From NCBI GenBank assembly GCA_023254645.1, contig JALRLA010000133.1:1-7339 (forward strand): 7,339 nucleotides of DNA. Direction: 5' to 3'. The notes beneath the pieces are model-generated. The model had not been told where the DNA came from, made no database searches, and saw nothing but the letters and a program-made list of their open reading frames with translations. Shown piece after piece: positions 1 to 5,758 of this stretch; within the stretch, counting starts at the first letter, position 1; the number at the start of each line of letters is the position of its first letter. The position numbers and the translations under genes were made by a program. Source of the DNA: Bacteroidia bacterium (GTDB lineage Bacteria; Bacteroidota; Bacteroidia; NS11-12g; UBA955).

Positions 1-983
1 CAATGCGTTTGACGACGGTTTTGTTGAGCCCACTCCAAAACCAACAATACGGGAATCATGACTATGAACTCCGCATTTCCCTGCGAAAAGACTGCAAAAG
101 CGAATTGAAACAACAGGACCCAGACAAAGGGCCTGTTCCACATTGCTTTCTGAAAAGCTCGGGGCTTGATCCCAACCAACAACCCAGAGCCCATCAACAA
201 ACCCGCTAGCACAAAAACGAGAATCCAAGGAGTATCGAACAAGGCCAAGGTGCTGGCATGCACCTGGACAAAACTGCGAACCAGATTGATCAACGACAAG
301 GCAATGGCCTTGGGGCCCCAGCGAAAATCAACCAATCCCTCTTGAGCATCGTGGGTGGCATACATCCACAGGGAATATCCCTGTCGGACGGCCAATTCGC
401 TGTACACATAAACTACGAAGGCAGCAGAGGCCAACAACCCCAAATAAAACCACTTGAATTGCCAGCGACCGGTTCGCCATGCATACACGCACAGAGCCAA
501 ACACCAGAACAGATGAATTTGGTGAAACAGAACCGCAACGGCAAGCAAGAACGCAGCCAAGAACCCATTTCCATTCATCAATCGCTCCGTGCCCCACAAG
601 GAGAAAAACAGGGGCCAGGCGTAAGTTTCGTTCTCGGTTCCAAATCGCAGCGTAGCAAAGCAAAAGGCTACCACAACAACCCACCAACGCCTGTCAATGC
701 GCTGAGGCAAGAGCTCATAAACCACCAGCAAGGACAACACCATAGCCAGCGAATTCATCAACGAATACAGGAATATGGGCTCGACACCCGTCCACAACCA
801 GAGTTGAGACAAAGCCAAGGTCCAAGGTTGATAGAGGAGGTGATGCGGGCTCCATAGCTCTCCGCGACCCATAGCAGCGGCATATCCATAGGCATCAGCC
901 GTATGCTCCATGGGTATCATCATCACATAGACCCCGAAAATCAAGGCGAAAAATGCGATAATTTGGGTTCGTTCGGCCAGCAT
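1..983 (-). CDS. Polytopic inner-membrane protein, possibly GT-C-type glycosyltransferase (C-terminus cut by window edge)
   Basis: Reading the reverse strand from an ATG at 983 gives 327 uninterrupted codons that run off the left edge, so the C-terminus is missing. The product is strongly hydrophobic. Likely membrane segments lie near residues 7-25, 67-92, 98-112, 140-168, 176-195, 251-272, 285-302 and 304-317, with basic residues between several of them. The first segment is followed by a loop with His-Thr-Ala-Asp-Ala-Tyr (27-32) and a His-His-Leu-Leu-Tyr stretch (47-51). An acidic residue in the first external loop is typical of GT-C-fold enzymes that take sugars from polyprenyl-phosphate donors. 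That family assignment is inference from topology and this loop; the protein could also be another polytopic membrane protein. The frame stays open upstream of 983, but it enters the divergent cca gene there. The ATG choice is supported by a TAnnTTTG element five bases upstream. Coding potential on the opposite strand here (258-857) is a low-complexity shadow. Confidence 0.8.
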   Translation of the reverse strand, partial: MLAERTQIIAFFALIFGVYVMMIPMEHTADAYGYAAAMGRGELWSPHHLLYQPWTLALSQLWLWTGVEPIFLYSLMNSLAMVLSLLVVYELLPQRIDRRWWVVVVAFCFATLRFGTENETYAWPLFFSLWGTERLMNGNGFLAAFLLAVAVLFHQIHLFWCLALCVYAWRTGRWQFKWFYLGLLASAAFVVYVYSELAVRQGYSLWMYATHDAQEGLVDFRWGPKAIALSLINLVRSFVQVHASTLALFDTPWILVFVLAGLLMGSGLLVGIKPRAFQKAMWNRPFVWVLLFQFAFAVFSQGNAEFIVMIPVLLVLEWAQQNRRQTH

Positions 984-988
984 CGAAG

Positions 989-1017
989 CAAAGGTAAGTA
1001 TCTTTGTTTGGTGCAAA
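989..1017 (-). promoter_or_regulatory. Predicted Bacteroidota-type promoter of the membrane-protein gene
   Basis: On the reverse strand TACCTTTG (996 to 989) matches the Bacteroidota -7 consensus TAnnTTTG exactly. TTTG (1017 to 1014) lies 17 bp upstream, where a -33 element is expected. Only five bases separate the -7 element from the ATG at 983, so transcription would begin at or beside the start codon. The -33 position overlaps the first codons of cca. There is no Shine-Dalgarno sequence. Promoter activity is inferred from sequence only. Confidence 0.5.
999..1006 (+). promoter_or_regulatory. Predicted -7 promoter element of cca (TATCTTTG)
   Basis: TATCTTTG is an exact match to TAnnTTTG and ends four bases before the GTG at 1011. 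No TTG is seen at the usual 17-23 bp upstream, so the -33 element is weak or absent. It sits two bases from the oppositely oriented -7 element at 989-996. The spacing favours a leaderless or nearly leaderless cca transcript and supports a start at 1011 or 1008. Confidence 0.45.
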
Positions 1018-2417
1018 ATCCACTTGAACAAGCCCTTTTCAAACGCATCGCAAAGGTCTGCCAAAAGCAGAATCGACCTGCTTGGGTTGTCGGTGGATTT
1101 GTACGTGACCTCATCTTAAATCGACCTTCCAAGGACATTGACATTGTTGTCTTGGGGTCGGGAGTAGACGCGGCCAAAGATCTGAGTCTTGAATTAGGAA
1201 AAGACTGCAGTCTGGCCGTATTTAAAAATTTTGGGACAGCCCAAATCAAATACCGAGATTACGTCATCGAATTCATTGGTGCCCGCAAAGAGAGCTACAA
1301 CCGGGAAAGTCGAAACCCTTTGGTTAAAAGTGGATCACTGGAAGATGACCAGCTTCGCAGGGACTTTACCATCAATAGCCTTTATCTATCGCTCAATAGC
1401 GATGATTATGGAGATTTGCTAGATCCATTTGGGGGCGTGCAAGACATTCAAGATCGCCGACTGGTCACACCGACAGACCCCAACACCACCTTTTCGGACG
1501 ACCCCTTGCGCATGCTAAGGGCCATTCGCTTTGCCGCTCGCTTGGATTTCCAAATAGACCCCATTACTTGGCAGGCTATCATTCATAATGCGGAGCGCAT
1601 TCGAATTGTATCGGCTGAACGGATCGCAGACGAATTGAATGCCATGATCATGGGAGACACCCCAAGCAAAGCATTCAATCTGCTTTTCGACAGCAAGTTG
1701 CTCCACATCATTTTCCCCGAATTGGCAGCCATGCAAGGGATTGAGACCATCGGTGGCAAATCACACAAGGACAATTTCTACCACACGCTTCAAGTGCTGG
1801 ACCAATTGTGCCAACTGAGCGATAATCTATGGCTCAGATGGGCGGCCATCTTGCACGATATAGCCAAGCCGGCCACAAAGCGTTTTGAGCCCAAAGTGGG
1901 GTGGACCTTTCATGGACACGAAGACCGAGGGGCCCGAATGGTCAAGGGGATATTTCGCCGAATGCGCTTGCCCTTAGACGACAAAATGAAATTTGTCGAG
2001 AAAATGGTGGCCATGCATTTGCGGCCCATTGTGCTGTCTCAAGAAATCGTTACCGATTCAGCTGTTCGCCGACTAATCGTAGAAGCAGGAGAGGACATCG
2101 ATAGCCTCATGCTGCTGTGCCAGTCAGACATCACTAGTAAAAACGAGCGAAAGGTTCAACGGCATTTGGAGAACCTTCAAAAGGTGTATGACAAAATTCA
2201 AGACGTACGCGAGCGAGACGAGCTACGCAATTGGCAACCCGTTCTAACGGGCCATGATATCATGCAACACTTCCACATCAACAAGCCTCAACAAATTGGG
2301 CAATTGAAAGACGCCACTCGTGAGGCTATTTTGGAAGGTACCATCGGCAATACGCTCGAAGAATCGCTGGCATACTGCCAAAAATTGGCCCTGAGTTTGG
2401 GCATTAAAACAAAGTGA
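1011..2417 (+). CDS. cca: CCA tRNA nucleotidyltransferase with HD domain
   Basis: This class II nucleotidyltransferase adds or repairs the 3' CCA end of tRNAs in the cytoplasm. The head domain shows the Gly-Gly-x-Val-Arg-Asp signature (GGFVRD, 28-33), the catalytic Asp-x-Asp (D42 and D44 in KDIDIVV), RRDFTINSL (116-124) and the DDPLRMLRAIRF helix (163-174), all typical of the poly(A) polymerase/CCA-adding family. An HD phosphohydrolase domain follows, with LHDIAKP (H282, D283), HGHED (301-305) and H336. The length of 468 residues suits the HD-containing form. The start is uncertain. GTG at 1011 places about 25 residues before the GGxVRD motif, as in the family, and follows a TAnnTTTG element. 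TTG at 1008 is equally close. An in-frame ATG at 903 would add 36 residues of unlike composition and overlap the divergent gene. The protein could in principle act as a poly(A) polymerase, but CCA addition is far likelier because no other cca is in view and this is the usual form in the phylum. serS follows after 47 bp. Confidence 0.95.
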   Translation: MQNPLEQALFKRIAKVCQKQNRPAWVVGGFVRDLILNRPSKDIDIVVLGSGVDAAKDLSLELGKDCSLAVFKNFGTAQIKYRDYVIEFIGARKESYNRESRNPLVKSGSLEDDQLRRDFTINSLYLSLNSDDYGDLLDPFGGVQDIQDRRLVTPTDPNTTFSDDPLRMLRAIRFAARLDFQIDPITWQAIIHNAERIRIVSAERIADELNAMIMGDTPSKAFNLLFDSKLLHIIFPELAAMQGIETIGGKSHKDNFYHTLQVLDQLCQLSDNLWLRWAAILHDIAKPATKRFEPKVGWTFHGHEDRGARMVKGIFRRMRLPLDDKMKFVEKMVAMHLRPIVLSQEIVTDSAVRRLIVEAGEDIDSLMLLCQSDITSKNERKVQRHLENLQKVYDKIQDVRERDELRNWQPVLTGHDIMQHFHINKPQQIGQLKDATREAILEGTIGNTLEESLAYCQKLALSLGIKTK

Positions 2418-2427
2418 CTTTAATGGG

Positions 2428-2458
2428 TTGCTAATGCAGGCAACAAGCGCGATTTTTG
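2428..2458 (+). promoter_or_regulatory. Possible weak promoter of serS
   Basis: GATTTTTG (2451-2458) matches TAnnTTTG at five of six fixed positions and ends six bases before the serS ATG. A TTG (2428-2430) lies 20 bp upstream, a normal -33 spacing. The position mirrors the exact elements before the other genes. The mismatch at the first base makes this tentative, and serS could simply be read through from cca. Confidence 0.3.
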
Positions 2459-2464
2459 CCACTC

Positions 2465-3739
2465 ATGTTGCAACTGACAACCATACGCCAAGAAACCGAC
2501 ACCATCATTGAGCGCCTAAAACTGCGCGGCATTGATGCCAAAGATGCGATTCACGCTTTATTGAGTGCCGATGAATCCAACCGAAAGTTGCGTTTTGAAC
2601 TGGAACAAAACCAAGCCAAGGCCAATCAATTGGCGGGTGAAATTGGTCAGTTGTACAAAAGCGGCCAACGGGAATTAGCCGACCAGAAAAAAGTCGAATC
2701 TTTCAATCTTAAAGAATTGATTAAGAACCAAGAGGAAGATCTTACTTTGAGTGACAATAAAGTAAGAGATTTGCTGGTTTCTTTACCTAATGCCCCTCAG
2801 TTGGATGTACCTGCTGGCAAAGACGCTGAAGACAATCAAACCGTATTGGAATGGGGCGAGCACCCCCAATTGCATGCTGAAGCCAAACCCCATTGGGAAT
2901 TGGCCTCAGAATTGGGAATCATTGATTTTGAATTGGGTGTTAAAATTACAGGCGCAGGTTTTCCTGTCTACAAAGGCAAAGGTGCTATTCTGCAGCGAGC
3001 CTTGATACAATTCTTCCTGAACGAAGCAGGGACGGAGGGCTATACCGAAATGCAAGTACCGCATTTGGTCAATGCCGATTCTGGATACGGAACGGGTCAA
3101 TTGCCTGACAAAGAAGGCCAGATGTACCACGCGGGATTGGACGATTTGTACCTGATCCCAACCGCAGAGGTTCCAGTCACCAACTTGTACCGAAACACCC
3201 TGTTGGACCACAGCCAACTACCCGTCAAGAACACAGCTTACACACCCTGTTTTCGCCGAGAAGCTGGAAGTTATGGCGCTCACGTGAGAGGCTTGAATCG
3301 CCTGCATCAGTTCGACAAGGTAGAAATCGTTCAAATCGTCAAGCCGCAAGACTCCGACCAAACCTTGGAGCAAATGCAAAACTATGTTCAAGGCCTTTTA
3401 CAGAAACTAGGATTGCCCTATCGCCTGTTGCTACTCTGCGGTGGGGACATGGGCTTTACAAGCGCTAAGACCTACGATTTGGAAGTATGGAGCGCCGCTC
3501 AGGAGCGCTGGTTGGAATGCAGCTCTGTATCCAACTTTGAGACTTTCCAAACCAATCGTTTGAAGTGCCGATTCCGGAATGAAGAAGGAAAAACCGAATT
3601 GGCTCACTCCTTGAATGGATCAGCCTTGGCCTTGCCTCGCATTGTAGCCGCCCTATTGGAAAACAATCAAGACGAAAAAGGCATACGCATTCCCGATGTC
3701 TTGGTGCCTTACACTGGTTTTGACCGAATTGATCGTTAA
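2465..3739 (+). CDS. serS: Seryl-tRNA synthetase
   Basis: This cytoplasmic class II aminoacyl-tRNA synthetase activates serine with ATP and charges tRNA-Ser (and tRNA-Sec where present). The N-terminus, starting Met-Leu-Gln, leads into a charged, Gln/Glu/Lys-rich helical stretch (about 30-105), the antiparallel coiled-coil arm that grips the long variable arm of tRNA-Ser. The catalytic domain shows the serine-binding TAEVPVTN (233-240), motif 2 FRREAGS (263-269) followed by RGLNRLHQF, the GDMGFTSAKTYDLEVW block, and motif 3 NGSALALPR (384-392). The length of 424 residues is normal. ATG at 2465 is chosen over a TTG three codons upstream because homologues begin at the Met-Leu-Gln. There is no Shine-Dalgarno sequence. 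The TAA stop overlaps the next start codon by one base, which suggests translational coupling to the YfiT-like gene. Confidence 0.97.
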   Translation: MLQLTTIRQETDTIIERLKLRGIDAKDAIHALLSADESNRKLRFELEQNQAKANQLAGEIGQLYKSGQRELADQKKVESFNLKELIKNQEEDLTLSDNKVRDLLVSLPNAPQLDVPAGKDAEDNQTVLEWGEHPQLHAEAKPHWELASELGIIDFELGVKITGAGFPVYKGKGAILQRALIQFFLNEAGTEGYTEMQVPHLVNADSGYGTGQLPDKEGQMYHAGLDDLYLIPTAEVPVTNLYRNTLLDHSQLPVKNTAYTPCFRREAGSYGAHVRGLNRLHQFDKVEIVQIVKPQDSDQTLEQMQNYVQGLLQKLGLPYRLLLLCGGDMGFTSAKTYDLEVWSAAQERWLECSSVSNFETFQTNRLKCRFRNEEGKTELAHSLNGSALALPRIVAALLENNQDEKGIRIPDVLVPYTGFDRIDR

Positions 3740-4281
3740 TGGAGAACCTCAAATACCCCATTGGGTCATTCAATTGGGATCAAGATTTTAGTCTTGAGGA
3801 ACTATTGGGAGCCGTGGTTCGCATTCAAGACATGCCCAACAAGCTGGCCAAGTTGCTCAATACGGAAAAACGTGATGAGATGCTCAAGGCTCAGTATCGA
3901 GAGGGGTCTTGGACCGCACAAGAAGTGATTCACCATTTGGCCGACAGCCACATGCAAGCCTTTATTCGATGCAAGCATATTTTGGCCAAAACAGCTGACA
4001 CCGTTCAAACCTATGACGAAAACGCTTGGAGCCAAACCGGTGATTACGATTTTTCGTATGAATCCTCTTACTTGATGCTCATGGGATTGCACCAACGCTG
4101 GTCCCTGTTGCTATTGAATGCTTTGAAGGGAGACCCCTCTGTGCTGGCGGCTAGCCTGTATCATCCCGAACGCGGGAGCAGCATCAGTTTGGCGCAATTC
4201 ATTGCCCTGTATGCCTGGCACGGAGACCATCACTTGGCGCATATTCAACTGTGTTTGAATTCAGCCAACAACCTCAATTGA
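3739..4281 (+). CDS. DinB/YfiT-like putative metal-dependent transferase
   Basis: The 180-residue product matches the YfiT branch of the DinB superfamily, four-helix-bundle proteins with a His-coordinated divalent metal. Characterised relatives transfer bacillithiol or other thiols to electrophilic substrates. Family marks are Tyr-Pro-Ile-Gly near the N-terminus (6-9), SWTAQEVIHHLADSH (57-71), Asp-Glu-x-Ala-Trp in the middle, a Gly-Leu-His-x-Arg-Trp helix, and YAWHGDHHLAHI near the C-terminus, with H161, H164, H165 and H168 available. The metal triad is probably one of H65/H66 plus two of the C-terminal histidines. The substrate cannot be told from the sequence; bacillithiol is plausible because some Bacteroidota make it. 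ATG at 3739 shares its A with the serS TAA, so translation likely depends on serS, and no promoter element precedes it. The 3' end overlaps the convergent NFACT gene by 8 bp. Confidence 0.9.
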   Translation: MENLKYPIGSFNWDQDFSLEELLGAVVRIQDMPNKLAKLLNTEKRDEMLKAQYREGSWTAQEVIHHLADSHMQAFIRCKHILAKTADTVQTYDENAWSQTGDYDFSYESSYLMLMGLHQRWSLLLLNALKGDPSVLAASLYHPERGSSISLAQFIALYAWHGDHHLAHIQLCLNSANNLN

Positions 4282-4284
4282 GGT
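4271..4284. repeat. 14-bp perfect palindrome at the overlapping ends of two convergent genes
   Basis: ACCTCAATTGAGGT equals its own reverse complement. The central TCAATTGA (4274-4281) supplies the TGA stop of both the plus-strand YfiT-like gene and the minus-strand NFACT gene, so both proteins end in Leu-Asn. As RNA it could form only a five-pair stem with a four-base loop. No U-run follows directly on either side, so it is not a standard intrinsic terminator. Confidence 0.8.
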
Positions 4285-5746
4285 ACACATCCACAACCTG
4301 CTCTTTTTGAACCAATACCTCTCCAGGGGCTGCCCCTTTAGGCTTGATGACGAATTTTCTCAAGGCCATTTGCACGGGCACAAATCCTTGGTGTTTGGCC
4401 TTTGAGTGCAAAGCAGCCAATTGCGCAGCGTGTTCTATAACAGCCGTATTGAATTCTTGGCCGGTACGGCGAATCAACACGTGAGAGCCCGTTACCCCTT
4501 TGGCATGAAACCAAAGATCATTCTTACTGGAAGCCCTCAACAACTCATCGTTTGACTTAGAACTTTTACCCATCCATATTTGGTAACCCTCCCAATCCAA
4601 TACTTTAAAAGGTCGATTATTGACCTCTGCTGCGGCAGAAGGTTCATTTCGCTTGGGCCTAAGACCTTTGATATCCTTGAAGGCAACGGCTTTTTCCCAT
4701 TGCTCAAGTTCGAGTTTGCATTGCCCCAATGATTCCTCAGACCGACTGATCTGGAGACGCCTTTCTTGCATCTCCAAAGGCTGATTTTGAGCTTTCTTGT
4801 AATAGCGTTTCGCGTTATCTGCTGCATTGAGTTCGGGATCCAATTTGATCCTCAATTGTTCTCCCGTATAAAAGTCGGGAATTCTCGCACTGGAAATACC
4901 CTGTTTCAAGTGGTGAGCATGAGCCAAAATCAAATCACCCAGTTCGCGGTAAGAACGTCGGTTTTCAAGTTCTTCCAAGCGATTCTTGGATTTGTTCACC
5001 AAGGCCTGTAATTGTCGAATGCGCTGTTGCAATTGCGCCATGCGTTGAGCCTTTTCCCGCTCGAACATGAGGCTCCGAGCCCAATTCAAGGTTTCTTCTG
5101 GCAACTGCCAATGATCCCAGACATCGAGAATGAGCACTACCTCTTCATCAAGGTGAGCATCAGACAATCGGTTCAACCAGTTGAAAATAGAGGGCAAATC
5201 TCCCTTTGAAGCGGCCTCAAAAGGAAAAGTATTTTTGATGCTTTCAGGACTGCGGCGTTTCTGTAAGAAATCTTGCCAGCTCTCCTCATTGCCGATAGGT
5301 AGGTGGTCAAGAGAAGCACTATTTGGCCAAGAAAAATCCCAATCGCCTTTGCACGATAAACGAAACATGGACAAAACCTCATCCTTTTCATTTAGCAGTA
5401 TATTGGACTGTCGCCCAAATCCTTTGAATCCCAAGATCAAGCCCGAATCGAAACGAATTTCCAGAAAACGGTCAAAAGCCAGGCATTGAATCGATTCTAC
5501 ACGGTTGCCATGCAATTCTTTGAATTGAACTTGTCCGTTTTTCTTCTTGGCATTCCGACTCGGAACATCTACCAACCACTGAAACCAAAGTTCTTGTTGA
5601 ACGAAACGACACCACAGCACTCCCGATTCAAACTCGAGATACAGGTTGTCTTTGTCAAAACTAATGGCATACAGCAGGGATTGACCCAGCAGCATTCGCT
5701 TTAAGCGATTGCTCCATATTTGGTAATACCAATAATGAGCCAACAT
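4274..5746 (-). CDS. NFACT-family protein (RqcH/Tae2-like), ribosome-associated quality control
   Basis: Family members (bacterial RqcH, yeast Rqc2/Tae2, human NEMF) bind 50S/60S subunits that carry stalled peptidyl-tRNA; RqcH recruits tRNA-Ala to add C-terminal alanine tails that mark the chain for degradation. Domains seen in the 490 residues: NFACT-N at about 1-135, with the conserved Asp-Arg pair (D92, R93) and GRQSNILL (111-118); a divergent middle region (136-222) with no clear helix-hairpin-helix; a charged coiled coil (about 224-355); and NFACT-R (about 378-485), with WEGYQIWMGKSSKSND, KNDLWFHAKGVTGSHVLIR and RKFVIKPKGAAPGEV. NFACT-R is the most diagnostic part. The protein is shorter than the roughly 570 residues of Bacillus RqcH, apparently in the middle region. 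The start fits the family and has TACCTTTG four bases upstream. Older annotations call such proteins fibronectin-binding or DUF814. I leave the symbol blank because alanine tailing has not been shown for this form. Confidence 0.92.
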   Translation of the reverse strand: MLAHYWYYQIWSNRLKRMLLGQSLLYAISFDKDNLYLEFESGVLWCRFVQQELWFQWLVDVPSRNAKKKNGQVQFKELHGNRVESIQCLAFDRFLEIRFDSGLILGFKGFGRQSNILLNEKDEVLSMFRLSCKGDWDFSWPNSASLDHLPIGNEESWQDFLQKRRSPESIKNTFPFEAASKGDLPSIFNWLNRLSDAHLDEEVVLILDVWDHWQLPEETLNWARSLMFEREKAQRMAQLQQRIRQLQALVNKSKNRLEELENRRSYRELGDLILAHAHHLKQGISSARIPDFYTGEQLRIKLDPELNAADNAKRYYKKAQNQPLEMQERRLQISRSEESLGQCKLELEQWEKAVAFKDIKGLRPKRNEPSAAAEVNNRPFKVLDWEGYQIWMGKSSKSNDELLRASSKNDLWFHAKGVTGSHVLIRRTGQEFNTAVIEHAAQLAALHSKAKHQGFVPVQMALRKFVIKPKGAAPGEVLVQKEQVVDVYLN

Positions 5747-5750
5747 GCCT

Positions 5751-5758
5751 CAAAGGTA
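5751..5758 (-). promoter_or_regulatory. Predicted -7 promoter element of the NFACT gene (TACCTTTG)
   Basis: Read on the reverse strand, TACCTTTG follows directly after the TAG stop of the upstream gene and ends four bases before the ATG at 5746. It is identical to the element before the membrane-protein gene. No TTG is visible 17-23 bp upstream, so a -33 element is not evident. It implies that the NFACT gene can be transcribed separately from the secreted-protein gene despite the 12-bp gap. Confidence 0.45.

Noticed and set aside
258..857. A 199-codon plus-strand frame with Gln/Pro/His-rich product
   Set aside because: It lies entirely antisense to the minus-strand membrane-protein gene, has low-complexity composition and no recognisable domain, and the opposite strand gives a coherent hydrophobic protein.
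2427..2457. Possible intrinsic terminator between cca and serS (GTTGC/GCAAC inverted repeat followed by TTTTT)
   Set aside because: The stem is only five pairs with an eight-base loop, and the T-run starts eight bases after it. The T-run is better explained as part of a weak TAnnTTTG-like element.
5230..5237. TATTTTTG followed directly by ATG on the plus strand
   Set aside because: It is antisense inside the NFACT gene, and the frame after it is a shadow. About this many chance matches are expected in the window.
5747..5758. GAGG just before the NFACT start codon as a Shine-Dalgarno site
   Set aside because: It ends only one base from the ATG, too close to work as a ribosome-binding site, and the other genes here have none.
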